A stretch of DNA of 64,000 bases from Intestinicryptomonas porci (GTDB lineage: Bacteria > Verrucomicrobiota > Verrucomicrobiia > Opitutales > Intestinicryptomonadaceae). Within the stretch, counting starts at the first letter, position 1, and every line of letters begins with the position of its first letter. The translations under genes and the position numbers were made by a program. The stretch spans positions 310,001 to 374,000 of the forward strand of contig NZ_JALBUT010000001.1 in NCBI RefSeq assembly GCF_033971905.1, read 5' to 3'. The notes under the pieces were generated by a model, which saw nothing but the letters and a program-made list of their open reading frames with translations, had not been told where the DNA came from and did no database searches. Positions 1-8,262 of this stretch are shown in pieces.

Positions 1-753
1 GACAATCCGTCAAGTCTCGTCGGAGTCGGCGCAATGGCCGACGCAACTGCCGCAATAAGCCTCGGCACGAGCGACACTTTCTTTGCCTCCATGAAAGACT
101 TGGCGACCGACCCCGACATGTGCGGGCACGTCTTCGGCAATCCCGCAGGCGGATTTATGAGCCTTATTTGTTTTAGAAACGGATCCCTTGCCCGCGAGCA
201 TTTGAAGGCGGATTTGGGTGTTGACTGGACTTTCTTTGACAAGACTTCATTTGAAAGCACAAAAGTCGGCTGTGGCGAAAATATGTTCATTCCCTTCTAT
301 GGCGATGAAATCGCCCCGCGCGTAAATTCCGATTCTCCGCGTTTGAAGGGAACTGCTGATTTTGAAAGCTTGAAAGACAAGGCTTCGGCAGTTCGCGCGC
401 TGGTTGAAGGGCAGTTTATGAATATGAAACTGCGCTCCGATTGGATGAGCTCAAAGCCGTCCCGCATACGCCTTACGGGTGGTGCGAGCAAAAGCGACGG
501 AATGGCGAGGGTTGCCGCAGACGTGTTTAATGCCACAATCGAGCGTATGAAAGTCGGCAATTCCGCTGCATTGGGCGCGGCGTTGCGCGCGGCAAATGCA
601 AGCGGAGGTTTCTCTTGGAGCGACTTGGCGGAAAAATTCTGCAAGTCCGACGCATCGAAAACGGTTGAGCCGATTGCTGAAAATGTCGCAGTTTATGCCG
701 AAAAAATCGGCAAATTCGCAAAGTTTATAGAAGCCGAATACAAAAGGGCGTAG
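1..753 (+). CDS. xylB: Xylulokinase (FGGY carbohydrate kinase), C-terminal part
   Basis: The frame is open from base 1, so the gene starts outside the window; the first ATG at 34 is internal. About 250 residues remain, corresponding to the second actin-like domain of FGGY kinases. Visible motifs are ISLGTSDT near the start of the fragment (phosphate-binding region) and LTGGASKSDGMARV followed by NSAALGAALRAA, which match the adenosine-binding part of xylulokinases. The family phosphorylates D-xylulose to xylulose 5-phosphate in the cytoplasm. Xylulokinase is preferred over glycerol or ribulo kinases from the overall pattern, but the substrate-binding N-terminal half is not visible. Confidence 0.8.
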   Translation, partial: DNPSSLVGVGAMADATAAISLGTSDTFFASMKDLATDPDMCGHVFGNPAGGFMSLICFRNGSLAREHLKADLGVDWTFFDKTSFESTKVGCGENMFIPFYGDEIAPRVNSDSPRLKGTADFESLKDKASAVRALVEGQFMNMKLRSDWMSSKPSRIRLTGGASKSDGMARVAADVFNATIERMKVGNSAALGAALRAANASGGFSWSDLAEKFCKSDASKTVEPIAENVAVYAEKIGKFAKFIEAEYKRA

Positions 754-775
754 TTTTTCGGAAAAACCTCTTTGT

Positions 776-1504
776 ATGAGAATTCAAAAATATTTGTCGC
801 AATGCGGAGTTTGTTCGCGGCGCGAAGCTGAAAAGCGGATTTTGGAAGGGCGCGTTAGCTTAAACGGCGCGCCCGCCGAAATCGGCGCGGACGTAAACCC
901 CGAAAAAGACAGGGTGGTGGTTGACGGCAAGGCGGTAAAGGGCATCGTCGAAGAAAAAGTCGTTCTTGCGATGAATAAGCCCGTCGGCTATCTTTGCACC
1001 AACGAAGACCGGTTTGACGGAAAGACTGTTTTTGAGCTTTTGCGCGAGCCGTATTCTGAAATGAAGCTTTTTTGTGTCGGCAGGCTCGACAAAAATTCGC
1101 AGGGGCTTTTGATTTTGACAAATGACGGAGAGCTTGCGAATTTTATCACCCATCCGTCAAATGGCGTAGTGAAACGCTACCGTATTTTGCTGAACCGCGA
1201 TTTTGACAAGACGCTCATTCCCGTGCTTTTGGACGGCGTAATGCACGACGGCGAAAAGCTTAGGGCATTGCGCATCTCAACCCTTGCAAACAAGGACGCT
1301 CCTCTGTATTCAAGAAGGCTTGAAGTATGGCTGAACCAGGGCAGGAAGCGCGAAATACGCAGAATGTTCGAGGCTGTCGGATACTTTGTGAAAGAGCTTG
1401 TGCGCTTTCAAATAGGCAAGTACGAACTTCGCCGCATTTCCGAGGGTTCGTACAAAAAACTTCAGCAAAAAGATATTGATAAATTGAAGTCCAATCCGCA
1501 ATAA
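776..1504 (+). CDS. rluB: rRNA pseudouridine synthase, RluB/RsuA family
   Basis: A 242-residue protein with an N-terminal S4 RNA-binding domain (about residues 1-60; YLSQCGVCSRREAEKRI) and a pseudouridine synthase domain. The catalytic aspartate lies in GRLDKNSQGLLILTNDG (Asp at about residue 105). The THPS motif and the C-terminal GRKREIRRMFEAVG motif fit RluB (23S rRNA) better than RsuA, but the exact target base is inferred. It begins 22 bp after the xylulokinase stop codon. Confidence 0.85.
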   Translation: MRIQKYLSQCGVCSRREAEKRILEGRVSLNGAPAEIGADVNPEKDRVVVDGKAVKGIVEEKVVLAMNKPVGYLCTNEDRFDGKTVFELLREPYSEMKLFCVGRLDKNSQGLLILTNDGELANFITHPSNGVVKRYRILLNRDFDKTLIPVLLDGVMHDGEKLRALRISTLANKDAPLYSRRLEVWLNQGRKREIRRMFEAVGYFVKELVRFQIGKYELRRISEGSYKKLQQKDIDKLKSNPQ

Positions 1505-1522
1505 TACGTTCTTTTATTTGTT

Positions 1523-2599
1523 ATGAAAAGCCAAATGGACAGCGTTGAAGATTGCATAAAAGATTTTGCGCAAGGCAAAATCGTGATAATCGTTGACGAC
1601 GAAAACCGCGAAAACGAAGGCGACATGATTCTTTCGGCAGAGCTTGCCACTCCCGAAACGGTAAACTGCATGCTGCGCTATGCCCGCGGGTTATTGTGTG
1701 CCCCGACGACATCGGAACGCTTGAACCAAATAGGCATAGAAGACATGGTAAAGGTAAACCGCGACCCGAAAGGTACGGCATATACCGTCACTTTGGACGC
1801 CGCAAGCGGCGTCACAACAGGCATAAGCGCGGCGGACAGGGCGAGAGCGTTGAATTTAATGGCAGATTTCAGCGTGGGAAGCGAAGCCTTTGTAAGCCCC
1901 GGGCATATCCAGCCTTTGAGGGCGAGGGCGGGCGGTGTTCTCGAGCGCGGGGGGCATACGGAAGCGAGCGTGGACTTGGCGCGCCTTGCGGGTTTGAAGC
2001 CTTGTTGCGCCATTTGCGAGATTATGAACGACGACGGCACCATGGCGCGCCTTCCGGACTTAATCGAATTTAAGAAAAAGCACGGCATGAAGCTTATGAG
2101 CGTTGCGGATTTAATAGAATACCGCCTGCGCCACGAGCATTTAATGGAGCGCACTTTCGAGCGCAAAATAAAAACCCGTTTCGGCGAATTTAATTTTGTG
2201 GGCTTGAAATCCAAGGATACAAAGCGCATCCATTACGCGCTTGTAAAGGGAGATTTGTCGAAAGCGCAATCGCCCCTTGTGAGGGTTCATTCAGAAAATA
2301 TTTTGTGCGACATTTTTGCCGACACTTCTTTTAGTTCGGGTTCGGGATCTTTTGAAGGCGCGATGAGGCTGATTGAAAAAGAGGGTGTCGGCGCGCTTGT
2401 ATATGTAAGCCTTGCAGACGGCGGAATAGACGCCTATTCTGGTGAGCCGATAAAGCCTACCGTCCGCGACTACGGCGTGGGTTCGCAAATCTTGCGCGAG
2501 CTTGGCGTTTCAAAGATGAGGCTGCTCACCACCCATTTGGGCTTGCACAAACTGCCCGACGGATACGGGCTTGAAATTACGGGAGAAATTAAAATATGA
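1523..2599 (+). CDS. ribB: DHBP synthase with degenerate GTP cyclohydrolase II domain (RibBX-like)
   Basis: A 358-residue protein of RibBA layout. Residues 1 to about 205 are a good 3,4-dihydroxy-2-butanone-4-phosphate synthase: DDENRENEGDM (acidic metal/substrate loop) and RGGHTEASVDLARL are intact. It converts ribulose 5-phosphate into the four-carbon unit of riboflavin. Residues from about 210 align with GTP cyclohydrolase II by RVHSEN and RDYGVGSQILRELGV, but the zinc-binding Cys cluster (normally GDxxxSxRCDCG) is replaced by CDIFADTSFSSGSGS and the QEGRGIGL loop is missing. GTP cyclohydrolase activity is therefore unlikely. It overlaps ribH by 4 bp. Confidence 0.9.
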   Translation: MKSQMDSVEDCIKDFAQGKIVIIVDDENRENEGDMILSAELATPETVNCMLRYARGLLCAPTTSERLNQIGIEDMVKVNRDPKGTAYTVTLDAASGVTTGISAADRARALNLMADFSVGSEAFVSPGHIQPLRARAGGVLERGGHTEASVDLARLAGLKPCCAICEIMNDDGTMARLPDLIEFKKKHGMKLMSVADLIEYRLRHEHLMERTFERKIKTRFGEFNFVGLKSKDTKRIHYALVKGDLSKAQSPLVRVHSENILCDIFADTSFSSGSGSFEGAMRLIEKEGVGALVYVSLADGGIDAYSGEPIKPTVRDYGVGSQILRELGVSKMRLLTTHLGLHKLPDGYGLEITGEIKI

Positions 2600-3084
2600 G
2601 TTTAGACAGAGGATCAAAGCCGAAATTCGACGCGAGCGGATACCGCTTCGGCATAGTCGCCGCGCGCTTTAACGAAGAGCTTGTGAATGCCCTTTTGGAC
2701 GATGTATTGGCGACGATTTTTTGCGCGGGCGTCTCCGCGGAGAACATAAAAGTTGTGCGCGTACCCGGTTCGGGTGAGCTTCCGCACATGGCGAATTTGA
2801 TGGCGTCAAGCGGGGATTTTGACGCGGTTATCGCGTTGGGGGTCGTCATTGCGGGCGAAACTCCGCACCACATGATAATCGGCAATTCAACGGCGGTTGC
2901 GCTACAAAGCGTGTCGCTTTCCTCCCAAGTTCCGATTGTGAATGGAATTGTGGTTGCCGAAACCCAAAAGCAGGCGGAGGACCGCACGATAGGCTCTATA
3001 AAAAGGGGAGTTGAGTTTGCGGAAGTTGCGCTCGAAATGGCTTGGCTTACCGATTCTTTTTTGGCTGAATACGACGAGGATTGA
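2596..3084 (+). CDS. ribH: 6,7-dimethyl-8-ribityllumazine synthase
   Basis: A 162-residue protein, normal length for RibH. It carries the family landmarks VAARFNEELVNALLDD (substrate loop), VRVPGSGELP, DAVIALGVVIAGETPHHMI (catalytic His region) and VPIVNGIVVAETQKQAEDR. It condenses the RibB product with the ribityl-aminouracil intermediate in the penultimate step of riboflavin synthesis. The start codon overlaps the ribB stop (ATGA), so the two are translationally coupled. nusB follows 3 bp later, a common ribH-nusB pairing. Confidence 0.95.
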   Translation: MSLDRGSKPKFDASGYRFGIVAARFNEELVNALLDDVLATIFCAGVSAENIKVVRVPGSGELPHMANLMASSGDFDAVIALGVVIAGETPHHMIIGNSTAVALQSVSLSSQVPIVNGIVVAETQKQAEDRTIGSIKRGVEFAEVALEMAWLTDSFLAEYDED

Positions 3085-3087
3085 TTT

Positions 3088-3561
3088 ATGCAGGAAGAAT
3101 TCTTGGATATCGAGGAACTTAAAATGAGCGCGCGCCGCGAAAATCGTGCGGCGGCAGTGCAGTATATTTATATGTGCGACATCTCAAAAGAGCCGCACAC
3201 TCCCGAATATTTGTCGGCTTTCTTTGCCGAAAAAAAGCGCGATAGAAGTTTCTATGCATTTTCCGAAGAGCTTATCGCAGGAGTTTTCTCTCATTTGAAA
3301 AGCATCGACAAAGAAATCGGAAATGCCGCCGAAAACTGGTCGATTGAAAGAATTTGCAAGGTCGATTTGGCAATTATGCGCGTTGCGGCATTCGAGCTTA
3401 TGTTCAGACCCGACATTCCGTCGGCAGTATCGATAAACGAGGCGATTGACCTTTCAAAAATGTTCTCAAACGCAGATTCCAAGCGTTTTGTAAACGGCGT
3501 TTTGGACAAAATCAAGGCTCATGCGTGCTTGAAGGACGCGACTATAAAATTTGTGAAATAG
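3088..3561 (+). CDS. nusB: Transcription antitermination factor NusB
   Basis: A 157-residue all-helical protein of the NusB family: an Arg-rich start (SARRENRAAAVQYIY), then WSIERICKVDLAIMRVAAFEL, SVAINEAIDL-type SVSINEAIDL and a closing FVNGVLDKI. NusB with NusE binds the boxA sequence of rRNA operons and helps antitermination. The upstream ATG at 3088 adds 12 acidic residues; the ATG at 3124 (MSARRENR) would give the more usual length, so the start is uncertain. It lies between ribH and ftsY with 3- and 6-bp gaps. Confidence 0.9.
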   Translation: MQEEFLDIEELKMSARRENRAAAVQYIYMCDISKEPHTPEYLSAFFAEKKRDRSFYAFSEELIAGVFSHLKSIDKEIGNAAENWSIERICKVDLAIMRVAAFELMFRPDIPSAVSINEAIDLSKMFSNADSKRFVNGVLDKIKAHACLKDATIKFVK

Positions 3562-3567
3562 CGCGCG

Positions 3568-4488
3568 ATGTTTTCGATTTTCAAAAAGTTCAAGGACGGG
3601 CTTAAAAAAACCGCGCAGGGCGCGCTCGGCGGAATTTTGGATTTATTTTCCAAGAAAATTTCCGAAAGCGACATAGATTTTATCGAAGAAACTCTCTACG
3701 GCGCAGACTTCGGTTGGGACACGACAAGCGACATAACAGAAGCTATCAGAAACGCCTATAAACGCGAAAAGGAACTGCGCGGCAAGGACGCGGCTCAAAT
3801 CGGAAGCGATGTGCTTTCGAGAATTTTGGAGGGTTCGGAAGGGGAGCTTAAAATAGCGCAAAACGCGCCGACAGTAATTTGCCTTGTCGGCGTGAACGGC
3901 TCTGGCAAAACCACAACCGCGGCAAAGCTCGCAAGCCTCATAAAAAAGTCGGGAAAGAGCGTCGTGCTTGGCGCGTGCGACACTTTCAGGGCGGCGGCAA
4001 ACGAGCAGATAAAAACTTGGGCGGAGCGTCTTGATGTCGATTTGGTTGCAAGCTCCCACGGCGCGGATTCCGCGGCAGTCGCGTGGGACGCTTTTCAGGC
4101 GGCGAAATCAAGAGGGGCGGATTTTCTCATCTTGGACACCGCCGGCAGGCTCCACAACAAGGAAAATTTGATGAACGAACTTGCAAAAATCCGCAGGGTT
4201 TTGGAAAAGAACGACCCGACAGCCCCGCAAAATTCGATAATCGTGGTTGACGGCAGTCTCGGCTCAAACAGCATAGAGCAGGCAAAGGCTTTCGACAAGG
4301 CTTTTAAATTAAGCGCAATGATAATAACAAAACTCGACGGCACCTCAAAGGGGGGCGCGCTCGCGGGAATTTACAGGCAGTTAAAACTTCCCATTTTATA
4401 CGTCGGCTTGGGCGAACGGGCGGAAGACCTGCAAAAATTCGACGTCAAGGCGTATTGCAATTCAATTTTCGGCTTGGACGAAAATTAA
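3568..4488 (+). CDS. ftsY: Signal recognition particle receptor FtsY
   Basis: A 306-residue SRP-type GTPase. An N-domain helical bundle (about residues 1-95) is followed by the G domain with GVNGSGKTTTAAKLA (P-loop, about residue 109), DTFRAAANEQIKTWAER, DTAGRLHNKENLMNEL (G3) and ITKLDGTSKGGALAGI (G4/closing loop). It docks ribosome-SRP complexes at the inner membrane. It lacks the long acidic A-domain of the E. coli protein, as in many bacteria. A strong terminator follows at 4527, so this ends the rib-nusB-ftsY unit. Confidence 0.95.
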   Translation: MFSIFKKFKDGLKKTAQGALGGILDLFSKKISESDIDFIEETLYGADFGWDTTSDITEAIRNAYKREKELRGKDAAQIGSDVLSRILEGSEGELKIAQNAPTVICLVGVNGSGKTTTAAKLASLIKKSGKSVVLGACDTFRAAANEQIKTWAERLDVDLVASSHGADSAAVAWDAFQAAKSRGADFLILDTAGRLHNKENLMNELAKIRRVLEKNDPTAPQNSIIVVDGSLGSNSIEQAKAFDKAFKLSAMIITKLDGTSKGGALAGIYRQLKLPILYVGLGERAEDLQKFDVKAYCNSIFGLDEN

Positions 4489-4526
4489 GAAATTTTCCGC
4501 GCAAAATTTTCTAAAAATCTTTTAAT

Positions 4527-4568
4527 AAAAACGGCTTCGGTGAATTTTCTCCGAAGCCGTTTTTTTTG
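4527..4568 (+). terminator. Rho-independent terminator after ftsY
   Basis: A perfect 10-bp inverted repeat ACGGCTTCGG / CCGAAGCCGT (4531-4540 and 4551-4560) with a 10-nt loop is followed by eight Ts. Confidence 0.9.
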
Positions 4569-4703
4569 CGCGGGCGGGAGAAAAATTTTTCAAAAAAATG
4601 CAAAAAGTTTGTGAGAAAAATTTTTAATATGCCAATATATACATGAAGGGAATTTGTGTAAAAATTTCTTGCAATTTGGATTCTGATAACAAAAAATATA
4701 AAT

Positions 4704-5576
4704 ATGAAAAAGGTTTTGATATTTCTTTCAGTTGCGGTTTTGCCATTTTTATGCGGATTAAATGACTATTTGGGCAAAAATTTGTCTGGGAAGGATTTTT
4801 CGGGCAAGAATTTAAGCAACGCGAATCTAAGCGGTGCGGATCTAAGTGGCGTGAAGCTTCACAAAGCGGATCTAAGCAACGCGAATCTAAGCGGTGCGGA
4901 TCTAAGTGACGCGTTTCTATACGAAGCGAATCTAAGTAACGCGAATCTAATAGGCGCGGATCTAAGCGGGGCGTTTCTACACGTCGCGAATCTAAGTGGC
5001 GCGCATCTAAGCAACGCTAATCTAAGTGGTGCGCATTTAAGCGAAGCGAAAGGTTTTACAAAAGATCAGCTGTGTTCAACCGCGAGCTACAAGAATAAAA
5101 AACTATACGAAATAAATTTTTCGGGTTTTGATTTGAGCGGTTTGGACTTTTCTGGGCAAAATCTAAGTGGCGCGAATCTACGCAAAGCGAATCTAAGCGG
5201 CATGGATCTAAGCGGCGCGGATCTATGCTTTGCGAATTTAAGTGGAGCAAAAGGCTTTACAAAAGAGCAGCTGTATTCTACAGCGAGCTACAAGGACAAG
5301 AAGTTATGCGGGATAAATTTTAAGGGCCTTGATTTGAGTGGCTTGGATTTTTCGGGTCAAAATTTAAACAATGCGAATTTAAGCAATGCGAATCTAAGTG
5401 GCGCGAATTTGAGTAATGCGTTTCTAAACGGTGCTAAGCTACGTGGCGCGAATTTAAATAATGCCGATCTGCGCAGTGTGGATCTAAACCACGCGGTTCT
5501 ACTCCACGCGGATTTGAGAGGCGCGAAACTTGACGGCGTAAAGAATGCCGATTTCTCGGGGGCGATTTTGAAATAG
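4704..5576 (+). CDS. Exported pentapeptide-repeat protein
   Basis: A 290-residue protein with an N-terminal hydrophobic signal sequence (about residues 1-19, MKKVLIFLSVAVLPFLCG) and almost nothing but A(D/N)LxN-type pentapeptide repeats, which fold into a right-handed quadrilateral beta helix. The array is interrupted twice by the same non-pentapeptide insert AKGFTKxQLxSTASYKxKK (nt about 5047-5100 and 5247-5300), so the protein is built from longer blocks as well as pentapeptides. At DNA level the repeats form an imperfect 15-nt tandem array (gcgaatctaagcggt-like). Function unknown; probably periplasmic or surface located. It stands alone between two terminators. Confidence 0.85.
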   Translation: MKKVLIFLSVAVLPFLCGLNDYLGKNLSGKDFSGKNLSNANLSGADLSGVKLHKADLSNANLSGADLSDAFLYEANLSNANLIGADLSGAFLHVANLSGAHLSNANLSGAHLSEAKGFTKDQLCSTASYKNKKLYEINFSGFDLSGLDFSGQNLSGANLRKANLSGMDLSGADLCFANLSGAKGFTKEQLYSTASYKDKKLCGINFKGLDLSGLDFSGQNLNNANLSNANLSGANLSNAFLNGAKLRGANLNNADLRSVDLNHAVLLHADLRGAKLDGVKNADFSGAILK

Positions 5577-5597
5577 CTTTTTTTGCATAAAAAACAA

Positions 5598-5642
5598 AGC
5601 GCGCGGGCAGGGAGAACTTTTTTTTCATCCGCGCGTTTTTTT
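5598..5642 (+). terminator. Probable terminator after pentapeptide gene
   Basis: An inverted repeat CGCGCGG (5600-5606) / CCGCGCG (5629-5635) is followed by a T run. The loop is long (22 nt), so efficiency is uncertain. Confidence 0.6.
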
Positions 5643-5745
5643 CGGGTTTGTTCGGCGGGAAATTGCCTTTTAGGCAAGGTGTTTTTTAGTGTCTTTTTGT
5701 CGGAAAAATTTTCTTTGTCGGGAAATGCCGCGCTTTTACAAAATG

Positions 5746-5783
5746 TTTGACTAATGCGCTGCGGGGCGGTAGTTTTAGTCAAA
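5746..5783 (+). promoter_or_regulatory. Stem-loop just upstream of aroB
   Basis: A perfect 8-bp inverted repeat TTTGACTA / TAGTCAAA (5746-5753 and 5776-5783) with a 22-nt GC-rich loop is followed directly by a T run and ends 10 nt before the aroB ATG. It could be a leader terminator/attenuator or a fold controlling the ribosome site; no leader peptide was identified. Confidence 0.4.
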
Positions 5784-5793
5784 ATTTTTTAAA

Positions 5794-6885
5794 ATGAAAA
5801 CAAGCATCGTAAGAGTCGAACTGAGCGGCAGAAGCTACGATATTTACATCGCAAGCGGCGCCTTTGATTTGGCGGTTTCCGCGGCGAAGGACAGGCTTTC
5901 AAGACGCAATCCCGTTGCTTTTGTAAGCGAGGAGAACATTTGGGGCAAATTTGTGAATTTCGACAATCCCGATTTTGAAAACTGCGCAAAAATTATTGTC
6001 GAAAACGGAGAGGGCGCAAAATGCTTTCGAAATCTCGAAAGAATTTGCAGGGAGCTTGCGCAGCGCAATGTCGATAGAAGCGGCGCGGTTTTTGCCGTAG
6101 GCGGCGGCGTTGTCGGCGACTTGGCGGGCTTTTCCGCGGCGTCTTACATGCGCGGCATTGATTTTTACCAAGTGCCGACTACACTTCTTGCGATGGTCGA
6201 TTCTTCCGTCGGCGGCAAGACGGGCATAAACATTCCCGAAGGCAAAAATTTGGTCGGGGCGTTCCATCAGCCCAAGGCGGTTTTTATCGACACTTCGTTT
6301 TTAAAAACTCTGCCCGCGCGAGAATTTTCGGCGGGAATGGCGGAAGTCATAAAATATGGGCTTTTGGGCGACAAGTCGTTTTTCGGGTTCTTGGAAAATT
6401 TGAAAGAGCCGCTTTCCGCTTCGCATCCCGAAATCGGGAACGTAATTGCGCACTGTTGCAAGATGAAGGCTAAAATTGTTTCTAATGATGAGCGCGAAAC
6501 TTCTAAGGACGGCGGCAGGGCTCTTTTAAATCTTGGGCATACGTTCGCGCATGCAATCGAAAACACTGCGGGCTACGGGCATTATTTGCATGGCGAGGCG
6601 GTGGGGCTTGGGATGCTGCTCGCGGCGAGGATGTCCGAAAAGTTGGGAATGCTCTCCGAAGAGGAAACTTCCCGAATCAGGCGCATTTTGGAAATTTACG
6701 ATTTGCCTGTAAAATTCCGCGAGCCGATTTCCTCAGACCTTTTGATTGAAGCCGGCAGGCGCGACAAAAAGGCGATGTCGGGCAAGTCGAGGTATGTCTT
6801 GATGAACGGGATTGGCACGAGCGTTGTTGTTCCCGGCATAGAAGAATCTTTGGCGCGGGAAATTTTTGAAACTGCGATGGGCTGA
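5794..6885 (+). CDS. aroB: 3-dehydroquinate synthase
   Basis: A 363-residue protein of normal AroB length. It makes 3-dehydroquinate from DAHP in the shikimate pathway, using NAD+ and a divalent metal. GGGVVGDLAGFSAASYMRG (NAD-binding glycine loop), QVPTTLLAMVDSSVGGKTG, AEVIKYGLLGD and LNLGHTFAHAIE (metal-binding His) are all present. It ends in TGATG, sharing one base with the start of the next gene, so aroB, tatD, tcdA and the rhomboid gene form one tightly packed operon. Confidence 0.95.
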   Translation: MKTSIVRVELSGRSYDIYIASGAFDLAVSAAKDRLSRRNPVAFVSEENIWGKFVNFDNPDFENCAKIIVENGEGAKCFRNLERICRELAQRNVDRSGAVFAVGGGVVGDLAGFSAASYMRGIDFYQVPTTLLAMVDSSVGGKTGINIPEGKNLVGAFHQPKAVFIDTSFLKTLPAREFSAGMAEVIKYGLLGDKSFFGFLENLKEPLSASHPEIGNVIAHCCKMKAKIVSNDERETSKDGGRALLNLGHTFAHAIENTAGYGHYLHGEAVGLGMLLAARMSEKLGMLSEEETSRIRRILEIYDLPVKFREPISSDLLIEAGRRDKKAMSGKSRYVLMNGIGTSVVVPGIEESLAREIFETAMG

Positions 6886-7565
6886 TGTTTCTTTGCGACG
6901 CCCATTGCCATTTGCCTTCTTCCGAATTTGACGAATTTTCGGGAGAGTTGGCGGTTTGCGCGGCTTGTGCAAGTTCTGCGGACATGCCGAGGCTTGCGGC
7001 GTTCAAAAAAGCGTTTCCAAAGAATGTTTTTGCGGCGTTCGGAGTTCATCCGAAATATTTGGGCGGATTTAACAAAGATATATTTGCCTCATTTTTGGAT
7101 AATGCCGACGCCGTGGGGGAAATCGGTTTTGACAAGCATTCAAGTTTCGATTTGGCGTTTCAGAGGGATTGTTTTGAGATTCAGGCGGGCGCGGCAATTT
7201 CAAGAAATCTGCCTGTAATAATCCACGAAGTCGGGCATTGGAATGAGCTTGAATTATCTCTTAAACGCTTGCGTCCCAAGCGGTTTTTAATCCATGCGGC
7301 GAAGTGTTCGGCAGAGCTTGTGAAGAAGTTTGAGAAGATGGGCGGATGGTTTTCTTTCGGAGAGAGGGAGCTTAAATTGAAATCTGGCAGGGACGCTCTT
7401 GCGGCGGCGGGCAAAAATCGAATTCTTCTTGAAAGCGATTCCTTCCCAAGCATTGAAAAGATGGAAAAAACTTATTTTCTCGCGTCAGAAATTTTGAATT
7501 TGAAAGAGGTTGAACTTTGCCGTTTAATAGGGGAAAATTTTTCGGAATTTTTTAAAAATGGATAG
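6885..7565 (+). CDS. TatD family metal-dependent hydrolase
   Basis: A 226-residue TIM-barrel amidohydrolase-like protein. The metal-binding DAHCHLPS at the N terminus, the FGVHPKYLG strand, GEIGFDK and the late LLESDSFPS aspartate are characteristic of the TatD DNase family. It is about 30 residues shorter than typical TatD (around 260), and the usual second-half HxR/H motifs are altered, so nuclease activity is not certain. It overlaps aroB by 1 bp and tcdA by 8 bp. Confidence 0.75.
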   Translation: MFLCDAHCHLPSSEFDEFSGELAVCAACASSADMPRLAAFKKAFPKNVFAAFGVHPKYLGGFNKDIFASFLDNADAVGEIGFDKHSSFDLAFQRDCFEIQAGAAISRNLPVIIHEVGHWNELELSLKRLRPKRFLIHAAKCSAELVKKFEKMGGWFSFGERELKLKSGRDALAAAGKNRILLESDSFPSIEKMEKTYFLASEILNLKEVELCRLIGENFSEFFKNG

Positions 7566-8262
7566 ATTTTCGAGAACAGAGGTTTTGTACGGCGCGGAAT
7601 TTTTGGAGCGTCTGCGCAATGCCAAGTTTTTGGTTTGCGGCGCGGGGGCTGTCGGCGGATTTGCGATAGAGGCTTTGGCTCGTACTGGCGCGCAAAATTT
7701 TGTCATAGTTGACGGCGATTCTTTTGACATTACCAACATAAACCGCCAGCTTGGCGCGCTTTCTTCGACGGTGGGGCAAAAAAAAGCGGAAGTTTGGAAG
7801 CGCAGAATTTTGGAAATAAATCCTTTGGCAAAAGTTGAAACTGCCGATTTTTTTATTGATGAAAGCACCGCGCCCCGTCTTTTGGATTGCGGATGCGACG
7901 TGCTTTTGGACGCAATCGACACGGTTAAACCCAAGTTCGAGCTTTTAAAGGAAGCCGTGTCAAGAGGCATGAAAATCGTTTCGAGCATGGGGGCTGCGCG
8001 GCGCAAAAATCCTGAAATGGTAAAGTGCGCAAAACTTATGAAAACGAGCGTCTGCCCGATTGCCTCTTCAATAAGGAAGTCTTTTAGAAAAATGAATTTA
8101 AAGCCGGGTTTCATGTGCGTTTATTCCGACGAAGCAATCGGGGCGTCAACCCATGTTTCAAGCGGCGGCGCGGATTCCCAAAAGATTGTCGGAAGCGGAG
8201 CGGTTGTAACGGGCGTTTTCGGGCTTATGCTTGCAAATCTCGCAATGAAGGAAATTTTATGA
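7558..8262 (+). CDS. tcdA: tRNA threonylcarbamoyladenosine dehydratase (ThiF/E1-like)
   Basis: A 234-residue E1-like protein: an ATP-binding Rossmann motif GAGAVGGFAIEALARTGA, then VDGDSFDITNINRQL with the conserved Arg of adenylating enzymes, and DVLLDAIDTVKPK. TcdA/CsdL cyclises t6A37 of ANN-decoding tRNAs to ct6A using ATP. The length and the AxRRKNPEMVKCAKL-like central part fit TcdA rather than MoeB/ThiF, and no zinc-binding Cys pairs are seen. Confidence 0.85.
   Translation: MDRFSRTEVLYGAEFLERLRNAKFLVCGAGAVGGFAIEALARTGAQNFVIVDGDSFDITNINRQLGALSSTVGQKKAEVWKRRILEINPLAKVETADFFIDESTAPRLLDCGCDVLLDAIDTVKPKFELLKEAVSRGMKIVSSMGAARRKNPEMVKCAKLMKTSVCPIASSIRKSFRKMNLKPGFMCVYSDEAIGASTHVSSGGADSQKIVGSGAVVTGVFGLMLANLAMKEIL

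Noticed and set aside
5357..5782. - strand frame opposite the pentapeptide gene
   Set aside because: It mirrors the tandem repeat on the other strand; composition is a by-product of the repeats.
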